Counted from the first letter of the stretch, positions 38,390 to 52,199 are shown. The stretch: 64,000 nt of DNA from Sipunculus nudus (GCA_026874595.1 CM049316.1:48116695-48180694), one strand, 5' to 3'. Notes: generated from the sequence alone by a model not told the origin. A program made the numbers and translations.

Positions 38390-39975
38390 ACCATTAATTT
38401 CCTTCATATGATCCCTAATGATTAGTAATGAATAATATGATTTACTTCTTTATCATTAAAATTGAACTAAAAAATGCCATAGGTGACTGCATGGTGTTAT
38501 TTGGAATACGTGACATTCTACCCCTCAATACAAGATTCTTATATCAACAGTAACTGCAAGTTAATTTCCTGTTATTATCAACTAACAAATTCCTTTTCTA
38601 TTTTTCTTTAATTTGTTATTAAAAACCAATAAAAATTGATAAATTTATTGTTTATTGTTATGTTGTTGGTTAAAACTACTAGATGAGTTGGGTTGGACAC
38701 CTGGATCAACTGTGGCTGGCCATAAGCTGCCTGGATTCCGTGTATGCCTCGCCTCAAGCATGCATAATACAGGTGACTCAAGAGGGGCTGGAGAGAGCCA
38801 AAGTCTGACAGGGTCTCATAAAAAACATTAATAAAAGCTACAATTTTTGGCCAATTTCTTTCAGCTTTCTAAACTAAAAAGCTGAAATCCTTATGTGTGC
38901 ATGATATGAAAATTATATCAACAGTGCTCACGGGAAACAAACATGCCATGGTCACAGTTGGGCAAAATTTAAGGTACTAATTTTATATTTATACTAATAA
39001 CTTATAAAATTTGAAAAATTCAGAACTAATTTTGGGTATTCAATTGAATCTTGATTAAATAATGTTACATCCCTGACAAAAAAATCTCTAGCTTCAGCAA
39101 TGCCCTTGTTAAGGGAGTAAATATATTTCTTGATTTTTTACAAAGTGCATTATGTTTGGGCCCATAACTTAAAAAAATTACACAATACTGACATCATTCT
39201 GGCATGTGCATAGAGATTGAAAAATATGTATATTATTTATGATTAAAGTCAGATCAGTGGTTTTGATATTTGGCAGTCTTGAAGTGTAACAATGGGTTTT
39301 TAATGGAAAAATTAAGTTTTTCATTGATATCTCGAAGGTATTAAGTCCTAGAGACCAAATTCTTGGCATGGTAGGGGATTTTGGAGACATCTAACTGTAT
39401 GCCAAATTTAAGGAACTTAGAGCTGAAGCTGGGGAGCTGAGCTCTTGCAAACTGCATAACACTAGCTTGGTGTAAACAATATGTTACATGGTGTTTGAAA
39501 ACTTGAATAAAATCTACAGTTTTTTATAAACTGGTTTCAAATTATTGGTGTTCACAGTTGAAATGCTAACAAAAACATGCTGTGAAAATTAAATCCACAG
39601 TACTTACAGGAAAAAAACGTGCCACGGTCAAATTTGGGCAAAATTTAAGGTACCAATTTTTTATTTTTATTAATATTTTAAAAAATTTAAAAGATTTTCA
39701 TCTTATTTTGGGTATACAATTTAATTTTGATTAATTAAAGTGATATTACTGGAAAAAAGGTCAATAGCTTTAAAATTTTTGGGTTAAGTGATCAAATATC
39801 TTTCCTGAATTTTTACAAAATGCATTATGTTTGGGCCCATAACTTTTTAAAATACAGACATAATTTCTGGCATGTTCATAGGAACTATATAGAGGAACAT
39901 TTATGGTAAATATGAGGAAAAACAGATGAGTGGTTTTGATATTAGGCAGTCCTGAAGTGTGAAAATAGGTTTTTA
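38390..39975 (+). repeat. partial copy of the 2.38-kb repeat
   Basis: It matches about 22,860-24,478 in order (CATAGGTGACTGCATGG, CACCTGGATCAACTG, GGGCCCATAACTT and so on), lacking the head. It ends GTGAAAATAGGTTTTTA exactly where the next head begins. Confidence 0.85.
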
Positions 39976-40380
39976 ACAAGTGACCCATGGGTCATGACGC
40001 TCAGCTGCCAAGCATGACCTGCGACATCATGGGCTGCAATTCACAACTTCTAGTAAAATTGTTGCAGAACCTATATGCCAATTTTGTTTAAACTTTCTAC
40101 ATTGCCATAAATTCTTATCATATATGTCTGGTTAAAACATAGTGAATGATGGTCTGAGGCAAAATGTATGGTTGTTGAGCTATCAGGAACTAATCCCACA
40201 GCTTGCTCGATACCTGTCAGTCTCAAAAGGAATACCACACAGGCCACATATAAGATCAAAATATAGCAAAAGATCAAGGAAATCCATGCAAGAATTATTG
40301 TGAAACGGGTGCTTCCATATTGATTTTTATTCAATACAAGCCAACTGTACTGAGCTTTCATAAATGATGGTCATATTTAT
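39976..40380 (+). repeat. ACAAGTG-headed repeat, CCAAGCATGACC body
   Basis: The head ACAAGTGACCCATGGGTCA plus GACGCTCAGCTG is followed by a body (CCAAGCATGACCTGCGACAT, ATGTCTGGTTAAAA) shared only with 60038-60330. Confidence 0.7.
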
Positions 40381-41309
40381 TAAGAAATCTTTGACCCAAT
40401 GCAAGATTACATTAATATACATCCCACTGCATTCACTTTAATAGTTCTTGAGATAATATGTTCTAAAGGAATTTAAAGATGGCATCCTGGTGACCATATT
40501 GGATTTCTGACAGGTCAGAAATTGAACAACAAACATCCTCTAAAAGGGAGCAAACATCATAAAAAAATCACAGAAACTGTCCTGGCAAAAGGATTTCTAA
40601 AATGGCTACCTGGCAGACATAATGGTTTTCTGACAAGTCACACATCCTCCAATAAGACACTAAACTTGCAGCAATTGCTTCAAAGAATGTAACAGTTATG
40701 AATGTCAAAAACAATTCAAAAGGCATGATCAGGTTGGAGAGCTCTCATATCAGATTTATGAAGATGCAAATGTAAAAAGTGCAAGTCCAATTTGTTTTAA
40801 TTATCAGCTAGCTATTCAATGGGGTCAGCAGGGTAGGTAAACTGCAAAACCTAAAAGAAAAGAAATGCAGAAAGCATCACTAAGAGTCTTGTAATCAAAT
40901 AAAGCCATCCTAAATCCAGGTACAGACCCACATATAATCAGAACAAACACTTGCTGGTATATCTGATAATTTGTATAATAATATTCAGATATCTAGAAAA
41001 CTAAGTTTATTGCTATGATTCCATGATATAAACTGCAAAATGTTCCCATCATTTTATAAATCAGTAGCTAAACTTAACACTTAACTCTCATAGTCTTAAT
41101 GCCTGGCCAAAGCATTCCGGCAACAGTTTTTTGTTATGCACTAATGATATATCCATATCACTCCATGAGCTGATACAAAAGGGAGTCATATATCACAAGT
41201 GTCACTGACAATTATGGGCACATAGTGAGATGTACCAGTTGTGAGTGCCATATGGTTATATATACAAGAAAACAAGAAAAATAGAGATGGTCTACAAAAT
41301 AAGTTATTG

Positions 41310-41911
41310 TGAACATCCCTGACCTATGACCTTGGCCTTTTGCCCACATATCAACTGGATTCTTTCTAAATGATTGGTAACTACTAACCACTTACATCTG
41401 GCCGGGTGTAATTACTTGGCAACCAATGAGTGAATAACTTAGACCTGCAACAATATTGTGACCTTGACCTTTGACTTTTTGAAAGATCAAAGAATTGGGA
41501 TGAAAGGTTTGGCTTAAAATGCATCCACAGGCTTTTCAAAGAAGTTGGTTCTGTGACCTTGACCTTTGACCTTGTGACCTCAAAATAATTATGGTTCTTC
41601 CCCTGTTGGTAGGTGAGCTGTATGTGAAAAATGGAAGGTTTGGGATGAAAATTTTGGCTAAAAGAATTATTTCTGGGGGGTGCAAACACACCCCATAACT
41701 TTGAGAATATAGGTCGCAGTGACCTAATTTCAGGTTTGCAAGGAGATCTTTTTAGAACCTCTAAAACTGCATAGGGTTCATGGCCCTAGCCCCTACGGTT
41801 ACGATTTGTGCCCTGCTACGGCCGGCCGCTCGGACGGACGGACAGACGGAAGGACGAAGGACAAAGACCCATCGCTATAGCCCAGCATGACTGAAAGTCA
41901 GCGGAGCTAAA
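41310..41911 (+). mobile_element. half-site core units joined to an ACAAGGG-type 3' end
   Basis: TGACCTTGACCTTTGAC occurs near 41459 and 41555. From 41690 a different core end follows (AGGTCGCAGTGACCT, GGTTACGATTTGTGCC), then a CGGACGGACGGACAGACGG tract and the stem-loop region ending GTCAGCGGAGCTAAAAA near 41911. The junction shows core exchange between families. Confidence 0.65.
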
Positions 41912-43090
41912 AATAGTCAACTATATTTCTGTCAGGTGACGCCAATGTTGCGTGAAGAAAAATGGAAAATAGAATCAACGATCAAGCTCAATTTCTGCTT
42001 ATCTGACAGTGGATCAAATATAATAATCCTGCCAATGTTCAGAATTGATTACCTGTGAATGAAAATATGATATCCTTTCATAGTTTTGTATTTTAAATCT
42101 GAGTACTTAACAGACTGCGGATTTATCAGCTACTCAATACGTTCGCTGGCTGAATGGAACAAGTATCTCTCTGACCTGTTGGGCGACCACAGTTATATGC
42201 GGGTCATGGGGATCATCATGGCATATAATTCCAAGCTAACTGTCAGCATTTTTATTGTCGGAAGAAACATTTTTGAAACCACTGCGCTCTGAAGACCCGT
42301 GACCTGTGTCAATGGGAAAATGGCTTTGAAGTTCACCCGAGTTCACCTGCCTTTTGTCACCTGTTCATATTTACAATCAGCAGCCCGTGGTCATTTGCGT
42401 GTTTGCTCGCTTGTGCAGGCATCAAATGTTGTTGCCAAGCAATTCCTAAACAGACTTTGATGTAAAGTACACAGAGGTCTATGCCATTGATAAACCCCAA
42501 CTGATTACGCAATACTCGTGCCTCTAGCACCCATGCTCAATCGCCCATGAATGAAGCTCGTTAATAATAACTAGGCACGGGGTGAAATGCTGGTTGTCAG
42601 CATCCAAGTTTATTGCATGAATTTTGATATACCGCATAACCCAATTAAAAGGACAGCCTAAATGGCCAAATTTAAAAAAAAATAGTCCAAATCCACAGTA
42701 TTTAATGACTGAAAGGGCCACATATGTACCCGACATACCTGGAAACGAACATCAGATGAGCGACTAGGCATGTCTTATCTGCGTCAGCCGGACTTTTAGG
42801 TCGGGAGTTTGACGAATTCTGGGTAAAATTTGGACTGTCAGGCTTAGACCACCAAATAAAATGACCCCCCATTCGTGAATTATTTTTTGAGGAGCAAATT
42901 TCTTGACGTATTTGCAGAAATTTATGGTAATCTATACCTGATAAAAGCAGTCTTCAGTTTTCAACTGACTAGGAATTCACTTGTATAAACCATACAACAT
43001 GTATAAAGAGGATATGCAGTCACAATATTTACATCCATGATTAAATTAAAGCCACAATATGGTTTAAGAGTTAAGCAGCACGTATCCAAA
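41912..43090. other. unique, less AT-rich intron DNA
   Basis: This stretch is free of modules. The open frame 42086-42292 (plus) and surrounding text such as CTGACCTGTTGGGCGACCAC look unlike the repeats, but no protein similarity was recognised and no splice frame supports an exon. It could hold conserved non-coding sequence. Confidence 0.4.
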
Positions 43091-43097
43091 ATTCTAA

Positions 43098-45768
43098 ACA
43101 AGGCCTACAGGCCTAATGCGAACCTGTGCATTGGGAAATACACCAGGTATAATGCTTTAATGCTGGAACATTACTTTTCATGTATATGAACAATGAAAGT
43201 ACTAAACATTTTGAATAAGAAACAATTACACAACCATCACTGCTGAAATTCTGGCATGGGTGCACACAACACAAAAACGATTGTAGCTGGCACCACCAGT
43301 CTTGTATACTTCGAAGCTATCAGAGATATACACATATGCCAATTTTCAGACTGATATATCAAATTCCTCTGTAGAAATAAGCAGGCACATACACTGTGCA
43401 AAAGTCAATGTATGTGGCACCACCTGTTTTGTAAATATGAATACCATCAAAGATGCATAGACAGGTCAAAATATCAGTCCAATACATCAAACTTCCCCAG
43501 AGTTTGATGCACTGGGCTGACAAGGCTTAGGTGAGTAAGGCAGTTGCCCCCGAGTGACCTGTGACAAATTGCTGCCTCAAGCTACTCCACTGAGTGAACT
43601 CTTGACCTGCACCTGGCTAGACTGAGTGAACTTTTGACCTGTACCTGGCTGCACTAAGTGAACTCTTGACCTGTTGCATAATCTGACACAGTTGGCAGTC
43701 TGCCAAAGCTATAAATAGATTCAGGCTTAGCTTTGGTGCCAAATATGATGCAGTGAGCAGTCTGCCAAAGCTATAAATAGAATGCAGCTACTGCACTGAG
43801 TGAACTCGAGACCTATACCTGGCTTCACTTCTTCCAATCCTGGCACTGTGCTAAAACTATTTATAGAGCTGACATCATCTTGGCCTATGGCCAACATCAA
43901 GGCACTGGCAATCTGCCAATGGTAAACCAAGTGCTGCCACCTGAACACAAAAGTGGTCCCTACTTGAAATAACTTAAAAATTTATTTTCCGAATACAAAA
44001 TGCTTTTCAGCTGACTTTTTATAAAAAAGAAATCAGGAATATATGTAAAATTATTACGGATGCATACTGAATGCAATTTTAAAGTACAGATATATCTCAC
44101 TGATGGCAAATTCTTGAATTAAGTTGAGTAGGGATACCAATAATTTATAATCCACGTACAGTTGTCTTTATATAGCCACAGAGAGCTGAATATCCATGAT
44201 TGTAACATTGCCTGGTATGATGAATAACTTAAATCATAAATCTAAATTTTTTAAAAGCTTTTAAAAAAACTTTCTTGTCAATATTAACCAAAGATAACCT
44301 GAAATCTAAATGTCTACTGGCATGATGTAATAGATGCTGATAAACTGGTGCCAGGCTAGATGTAACAGCATCACACAGCTAACATATATGGTTAAATGAC
44401 TCAATTCAATCTTTATAAATCAGCCAAAATTCATTCTTTGGAACCATAAAAGACAATTATTATAAGAATTATTGTAGGAATTATTCTTGCAAAATATTAA
44501 ACAAACTGGCCTCAGTATCATTAGTCAAAAAACGTTTTGTAGGTTTATAACTCATATGGGAAAATACAGCAAAATGGCAAAGTTCAGCTTCCCATAATTC
44601 AGCCAAAAATCATTGAACCAAAATCATTTGAACAAACTTGAATTATCAACATCTAAGGATAATTAATGTGTGAGATTTAAGAATTTGGCCCAGTGGTTTT
44701 TGAGAAGAAGATTTTTGTAGCCACTTAGCTAAAATGGGCTGTTACGGCATATGACTAAATTCAGCTTCCCATAACCCAGCCAAAAGTCACTGAACTGAGA
44801 CCATTTGAACAAACTTGAATAATCAACATCTAAGAATAATTAATGTGTGAGATTTAAAAATTTGGCCCAGTGGTTTTTGAGAAGATTTTTGTAGCCACTT
44901 AGCTAAAATGGGCTGTTACGGCATGACTAAATTCAGCTTCCCATAACTTAGCCAAAAGTCACTGAACTGAGACCATTTGAACAAACCTGAATTATCAACA
45001 TCTAAGGATAATTAATGTGTGAGATTTAAGAATTTGGCCCAGTGGTTTTTGAGAAGAAGATTTTTTTTAGCCACTTAGCTAAAATGGGCTGATATGTGAT
45101 ATGACTAAATTCAGCTTCCCATAACTTAGCCAAAAGTCACTGAACTGAGACCATTTGAACAAACTTCAGAAAGCACTACCCTAGGATCATTTCTGTGCGA
45201 TATTAAACAATTTGGCCATATCGTTTCAGAGAAGAAGTTATTTGTAGACTTCAGTTTGATGCGGGCACTGATGACCCCCATACAAAAAAGGCCGATGCAG
45301 GTGGCGCCACCAATACCTAAATTTCAGATATGACTCATGTGACCAACATTGGCATAAAATTTGGTGATGATAGCTCAAGCCATTTCTGAGATTGTAATTT
45401 TAGTATGCTTTTTTGGACAGATGACTAAGTTCAACTTCCTGTTACTCGGCCAAAAATCACCGAACTTAAACCATTCGAACAAACTTGAGAGAGATTGTTC
45501 CAGAAATCATTTCTGTAAAATATTGGACAATTTGGCTGAACAGATTCGGAGAAGAAGATTTTTTAAGCTTTTTTAGCTTTTTCCCTATAAAATCTAAGAA
45601 AATGCAGTTAGCCAAAAAATAAGCAAAATCCTATAGAGTTTTTTAGGTGACTCATTTTATGCATACGATTTGATGATGCTAATTCTTGCCGTTTTCAAGA
45701 TAGTATAGGTTAACGTACAGACGACGGACGACGCCACACCATCGCATAAGCTCACAGGTTCGCTAAAA
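43098..45768 (+). mobile_element. GCGAACCTG-family element (copy 2, better preserved)
   Basis: It starts ACAAGGCCTACAGGCCTAAT. The 5' motif GCGAACCTGTG (43118-43128) and its exact reverse complement CACAGGTTCGC (45753-45763) bracket the element, and the 3' end continues TAAAAA. The core includes four tandem units of roughly 165-185 bp (44,560-45,240) with GCCAAAAGTCACTGAACTGAG and TTTGGCCCAGTGG, then a unit with perfect GGTGGCGCCACC (45300-45311), then GACGACGGACGACG. Confidence 0.75.
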
Positions 45769-47478
45769 ATTGGCCATTAGCTTCCACAACAATATGAAAG
45801 TCAATAATGACCACAGCCCATGTTCCTTCTGCCAGTAACAAGACAACCTCTTAAATTATAATCATTGGCTGCCATCACCAGGGCTCAGTACTGTTGCAGG
45901 TTTTAGTCAATAATTGTCAAGTCAATAATGCCTAAATGTTAGGTGACTAATTATTGATTCATTATCAATTATTAAATAAAAACTTGTGCAATTCATTTGA
46001 GGACTTTATTGTTGAAAATTTCAAAATATTTCAGACACTCATATTTTAAATCCCTTACTGAGCAGAGTAACATGCATATACCATTTATTCAATAATATTA
46101 AATCAAATTTTTTAATTTCATCAATTAATACCCTTATTTTTTAACAAAATTAGATTTTTCATCGTTTGAAAAGAAACAACCTTGACCTTGTTCAATGTTA
46201 TCATGACTCCTATAAATTATAGAGAGGTGTCTTTTTTTTCTTCAATATTCTGTACTGCAATATGCAAGTCCTACATATATGATTAGGAAATATATCACTC
46301 CCTTTAAAAATCATCTGAATAAACATATTTATTTACTGTAACAGGCTGGAAAATTATCATTTGGAAACTAACTAATGTCATGATCTGTCATGTCAACAGG
46401 ATTGGCCATGAGAACCATTCTGTGAACAATACCTGAATACTGTAATTTAGTTGTCAGGGAAGCTGTTAAAATCCCCTATTATTGCTCCCCTGGCAATCTA
46501 GAAAACAGCTGAAATCTTTCCAGTTAAAATTTGTTAACCAAAATATTTGTACAAGTTCTGTTACTAAGAATATATAACAGAATTGTTAATTTAAAAGAAT
46601 TATCTATCTAATATGAGTTCACAGGTTTTAAATGAAGACAATGTCAAGGCCCTGGCCTGGGCATTATTCAAAACACAGCAGGTTAGCAAAGTCCAGGGCT
46701 ATGTTAATAAGGGAATTCCTATTCAAATTAATTCATCTGACAAACATGCCCAATAGCGACAAAGGAGGTCATGGAAATAAGCATTGAATATGAATTACAA
46801 TTTAGCTCTGGATAATGCTGGGAGCGTGCAAGACCACCTGCAGTGCAGGCCTGCATGCTCGGTTATTCATACTCTTGATAAGCACGTGAGATGATATGAA
46901 CACATTCAATACTACTGTTTTTTAATTTTGTCACAGCCATTTTTGAGTAGGTGACAATGAAATAATAAAATTTCTGAATTTTATTATTTCTGTCGTAAGG
47001 TCTATCCTATCTATTTTATTTGGAGGCAATTTTAGGGTCGGAAGATCTGTAATCCAACTAAAAAAAAAAAAAAAGGGCCTAATATCTTGGGCAAGTTACC
47101 ATGGCTAATAGCTCTGAGCTCATAAGCATAAGCTGTGTTACTTTAACATAAATTCATGTATGAAGTTTCAACCAAAAATGGCTGCACAAGTCACATTTCA
47201 GATTGGCCTGATTTGTAAGTAACTATTGATGCTAACATGGATATATGTTCAAATGACACAATAACAACAATCTTAAGATTCAATGCAATATATTTGTTTG
47301 CTCATCCAAAACTGTGACATATAAGTCATGTGTCAGTCTCAGAAAATACAATTATTATAAAACTGAGAAAATTCAAACTCTAAATAGGCCAGGATGGTAG
47401 AGATGAAATGCTATGCTCAAACTGACTGAAAGTCAACTCCTTTAAAAAGGAATCACTTTCAGTCACTGATCAACTGAC
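45769..47478. other. intron DNA without modules
   Basis: No repeat or exon was recognised. A patch at 46620-46890 is compositionally different (GGGAGCGTGCAAGACCACC, CTGCAGTGCAGGCCTGCATG) and holds homeodomain-like ATTA/TAAT strings. A poly-A run lies at 47062-47075. Confidence 0.4.
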
Positions 47479-47635
47479 CATGATCCCATACAGCTCCCCT
47501 TCATCATCACATGCGATGCCCCCTGGGCAGTATAGGTGGAACCAGCCCTCCTTGCCCTCACGGATTCCAAGTACTGTCTGGTGAACCTCACATCGACTAT
47601 CTGTTGCCATGTTAACAATCACCTTCTTTATCAAA
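47479..47635 (-). CDS. CMIP: CMIP exon d
   Basis: This 157-nt exon completes Asn-63 and encodes 52 residues (64-115), starting LIKKVIVNMATDSRCEVHQ and ending ACDDEGELYGIM. It aligns without gaps to the vertebrate segment containing EVHS, the G-K-(E/D)-GW-(F/Y) motif and PGG-ACDD-GEL. The donor is GTCAGT. The acceptor TTTTGTAG is unusual because it forms the end unit of a 46-bp minisatellite that runs upstream in the intron (47636-48810). The alternative acceptor at GCAACAG inside the exon was rejected because the longer version gives an exact length match to the family. Confidence 0.93.
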
Positions 47636-48810
47636 CTACAAAACACAGTATACCCAAAGTCAGACAGCAGTTAAGTTTGTCTTACAAAACACAGGATAAC
47701 CTCAGTCCCACAGCAGTTAAGTTTGTCTTACAAAACACAGGATAACCTCAGGCACACAGCAGTTAAGTTTGTCTTACAAAACACAGGATAATCTCAGTCA
47801 GACAGCAGTTAAGTTTGTCTTACAAAACACAGGATAATCTCAGTCACACAGCAGTCATGTTTGTCTTACAAAACACAGGATAACCTCAGTCACACAGCAG
47901 TTAAGTTTGTCTTACAAAACACAGTGAACCCAAAGTCAGACAGCAGTTAAGTTTGTCTTACAAAACACAGGATAACCTCAGTCAGACAGCAGTTAAGTTT
48001 GTCTTACAAAACACAGTGTATCCAAAGTCAGACAGCAGTTAAGTTTGTTTTACAAAACACAGGATACCCTCAGTCACACAGCAGTTAAGTTTGTCTTACA
48101 AAACACAGTGTACCCAAAGTCAGACAGCAGTTAAGTTTGTCTTACAAAACACAGGATACCCTCAGTCACACAGCAGTTAAGTTTGTCTCACAAAACACAG
48201 GATAACCTCAGTCACACAGCAGTTAAGTTTGTCTTACAAAACACAGGATAACCTCAGGCACACAGCAGTTAAGTCTGTCTTACAAAACACAGGATAATCT
48301 ATGTCACACAGCAGTTAAGTTTGTCTTACAAAACACAGGATAACCTCAGTCACACAGCAGTTAAGTTTGTCTTACAAAAACAGGATAATCTCAGTCACAC
48401 AGCAGTTATGTTTGTCTTACAAAACACAGGATAACCTCAGTCAGACAGCAGTTAAGTTTGTCTTACAAAACACAGGATAATCTCAGTCACACAGCAGTTA
48501 AGTTTGTCTTACAAAACACAGGATAACCTCAGTCACACAGCAGTTAAGTTTGTCTTACAAAACACAGTGTACCCAAAGTCAGACAGCAGTTAAGTTTGTC
48601 TTACAAAACACAGGATAACCTCAGTCAGACAGCAGTTAAGTTTGTCTTACAAAACACAGTATACCTGAAGTCAGACAGCAGTTAAGTTTGTCTTACAAAA
48701 CACAGGATACCCAAAGTCAGACAGCAGTTAAGTTTGTCTTACAAAACACAGGATAACCTCAGTCACACAGCAGTTAAGAGTGTCTTACAGATACAGTATA
48801 CACTCAGTCA
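47636..48810 (-). repeat. 46-bp minisatellite forming the exon-d acceptor
   Basis: About 24 units contain ACAGCAGTTAAGTTTGTC, TTACAAAACACAGGATA and CTCAGTCAC. The unit nearest the exon reads CTACAAAACACAGTATACCC in place of CTTACAAAACACAG, and its sense strand TGTGTTTTGTAG is the acceptor of CMIP exon d. All other units read TGTGTTTTGTAAG, a near-acceptor. Confidence 0.95.
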
Positions 48811-50040
48811 CACAGTTGATAATATATGAAGTTTCAATTATTTCCTAATTTTTTATTAGACCAAATGTTTTTCAAAGTTTACATCAGCAATAATACACAA
48901 CCGAATATATAATTTGTTTTCAAATTTCAGACTTAAACAGCTTAATTCCAAACACATACAGCATATGAAAGTTATTTCAACAGTGCTTATAGGAAAAATT
49001 TCATAATTAATATTTATTTAATGATAACGGAGAGATGATGGACAGAGCTGATCACTTTATGTTCCATTCTCCTTAGGCAAGAATATGTTTCAATAAGATC
49101 TTAATTTTTTCTAATCCTATAATTTTTTTAATTAAATAAATTTAACACATTTGCAATAAAAACTAATGTCCTAGTGCACAGGAATAAATGGCAGCGGGGG
49201 GGGGGGGGGGGGGGGGGGGAATGGTAGGATTAACAACACTTCTGCATACACATACAGGGCAAACAAAGCCTGATCTCCAATTCTGCTAAGGCAGGAAAAT
49301 TATTAACAAATGTTTGTATTAGATCCTCATTTTTTTATCACATCAATTTTTTATTATAAGTTTATATTTCTATACATTTGCAATATGACATATATATCTG
49401 AATATAAAAGTTGATTCATAATTCTCAATTGCATCATCATAAATCTCAATCTTGTTAGATAACACCACATCATGCATACAAATGTTTATTCATTTTACCA
49501 CAAAAATATATCTTTTAAATCTGCAAAACAATAAATATATAAAAAAAATACTTGATTTAGATTTCACAATTTTTAATTGTGTCTTTATTTATCCATAATG
49601 TGCTTCATATTTTATAATAATTTAAGCATACTGATGGGTTCAATTATATTTGTTAAAATCATTACACAACATTGCATCTTCTGGATTACACCTTGAATTA
49701 TTTTTTCAAGGAAAGTTTTTGCATATCGGAGTGGAAACAGCATTACAATTAAGGAGATACAGTGAAAACAATAACAATTACTGCATAACACTTGGTGGGT
49801 TGGGTTTGCGGGGGGGGGGGGGGGGGGGGGGGGGGGGAGTGGGAGGTGATTGGGTGGTGATATGAGAATAACTGTACACCTGTCACAGCAGGGGATCTCC
49901 CCCAGTAACTGTAACAAATCAGAAACCCTGGCATAGCTGACTTCCAGTGACCTGGAGTGGGACCCTGCATCTGTAATCAAAGCAAGTGACTACAGGAAAA
50001 AAATCAATAACTAGCTTAATTTTCAAGCTTTTATTTTCAA
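48811..50040. other. intron DNA with two long G-runs
   Basis: Pure or near-pure G-runs at about 49196-49219 and 49810-49837. Surrounding text (ACCCTGCATCTGTAATCAAAG and relatives) matches 5,880-6,010. No exon seen; proline- or glycine-rich open frames across the G-runs are artefacts of the runs. Confidence 0.55.
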
Positions 50041-51370
50041 ATTTCAGATTTAGACAAACTAAATATTTATGTTTACATGCTGTGAAAATTAAATCAATGG
50101 TGCTTACAGGAAAAAAACGTGCCATGGTCAAAGTTGGGCAAAATTTAAGGTACTGATTTTTTATTATGCTAATAACTTAAAAAATTTGAAAAATTCAGAA
50201 CTAATTTTGGGTATTCAATTGAATCTTGATTAAATAATGTTACATCCCTGACAAAAAATCTATAGCTTCAGCAATGCCCTTGTTAAGGGAGTAAATATAT
50301 TTCTTGATTTTTTACAAAGTGCATTATGTTTGGGACCATAACTTAAAACAATTACGCAATACTGACATCATTTCTGGCATGTGCATAGAGAATGTATAGA
50401 AAAATATGTATATTATATATGATTAAAGTCAGATCAGTTGTTTTGATATTAGGCAGTCTTGAAGTGTAACAATGGGTTTTTAATGGAAAAATGAAGTTTT
50501 TCATTAATATCTCGAAGGTATTAATTCCTAGTGACCAAATTCTTGGCATGGTAGGGGATTTTGGAGACATCTAATTGTATGTCAAATTTTAGGAACTGAG
50601 AGCTGAAGCTGGGGAGCTGAGCTCTTGCAAACTGCATAACACTAGCTTGATGTAAACAATATGTTACATGGTGCTTGAAATCTTGAATAAAATCTACAGT
50701 TTTTTATCAACTGGTTTCATATTTTTGATGTTAACAGACAAATTACTAAGAAAAACATGCTGTGAAAATTAAATCCACAGTACTTACATGGAAAAAACGT
50801 GCCATGGTCAAAGTTGGGCAAAATTTAAGGTACCAATTCTTTATTTTTGTTAATATTTTACAAAATTTAACAGTTTTTGATCTAATTTTGGGTATACAAT
50901 TTTATTTTGATTAATTAAAGTTATATTACTGGAAAAAAAGTCCATAGCTTTAACATGTTTTGTGTTAAGTGATCAAATATCTTTCCTGATTTTTTATAAA
51001 ATGCTTTATGTTTGGGCTCATAATTTTTTTAAATTATATAATACAGACATAATTTCTGGCATGTACATAGGAACTATATAGATGAATATTTATGGTGAAG
51101 ATGAGGAAAAACAGATGAGTGGTTTTGATATTAGGCAGTCCTGAAGTGTGAAAATAGGTTTTTAATAAAAAATTGAGGTTTTTCCTTAATTTCTCAAAGG
51201 AACGAAGTCCCAAAGACCCAGTTTTCGACTTGGTAGGAGATCTTGGGGACATCTAACATTATGCCGAATTTTGGATTCCTAGGTCTTACGGTTTCAAAAC
51301 GTGCCACATCTACGGACGGACAGACGGACGGACGGACGACGGACAATGGACCACGACTATAGCTCAGATG
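50041..51370 (+). repeat. copy of the GGGCCCATAACTT family with 3' end
   Basis: It runs through the same blocks as 23.4-26.85 kb, including AATAGGTTTTTAATAAAAAATTGAGG (about 51151), and ends with GGACGGACAGACGG and a shortened stem (CTCAGATGAGCTAAAAA, 51363-51379), in which the middle of the stem-loop is deleted. Confidence 0.8.
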
Positions 51371-51374
51371 AGCT

Positions 51375-52199
51375 AAAAATACAGGTTATTTGTGCCACCA
51401 GTCTGCAGGAACTGATGAAACACTCCATGATAAATATTCATGCAAATAATCATGGTGATCAATGCAGTAGTTATTCAGATACTTGAGCTTTATATCAAAT
51501 TTTGCATTATTAGGGGGGGGGGGGGGGACTTCGAAGCCCCACAGCTCGAAGGATATGGGTAACTGAGACCTAATTCCAGGTTTCCAAGGACATTTGCCAA
51601 GGATCTCCCTCAATTTTATGTTACAAGATTCTAGGCCTAATGGATACAATTTGTGCCCTGTCTGACTGTCTGGGTGCTAATATGACATCTTTTCCTATAT
51701 GTCACAAAATATAGGTCATGGTGACCTAATTTCAGGTTTCCAAGGTCATTTGCCAAGGATGTCCCAGAATGTTACATTAGAAGATTCTAGGCCTAACAGA
51801 TACAATTTGTTCCCTGTCTGACTTTCTGGGTCCTTAAAACCTGTTTTCGGCCTGTAGGTCGCAAAATGTAGGTCACCATGACCTAATTTCAGGATTACAA
51901 GGAAATTTGCCTAGAACCTCCCAGGATATTGTGTTAGAAGATTCTACGCCTAACAGATATGATTTGTGCCCATCTGACATTCAGGGTGCTCAAAATCATG
52001 TTTTCCGCCTGTAGGTCACAAAATATACGTCATCATGACCTTATTTCAGAATTACAAGGAGATTTGCCAAGGAACTCCCTGGATGTACAGTTAGAAGTTT
52101 CTAGGTCTAACAGTTACGATTTGTGCCCTGTTAACAGCCGGACTGATGCCGGACAAAGGGTGATCGCTATGTCTCAGATGACTTACAGTCAGCTGAGCT
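51375..52199 (+). mobile_element. core array with AGGTCAnnnTGACCT palindromes and 3' stem-loop
   Basis: Core units resemble 18.9-20.4 kb. Perfect palindromes lie at 51713-51727 (AGGTCATGGTGACCT) and 51870-51884. The 3' stem-loop spans 52171-52199. A G-run lies at 51513-51527. Confidence 0.75.

Noticed and set aside
42086-42292. 68-codon open frame on the plus strand
   Set aside because: No recognised motif and no splice or promoter context. Kept only as part of an unexplained unique island.
47660-48810. CRISPR-like array of regular repeats
   Set aside because: There are no unique spacers. It is a simple 46-bp minisatellite in an animal gene.
49196-49980. Proline- or glycine-rich open frames across G-runs
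   Set aside because: They exist only because of homopolymer runs.
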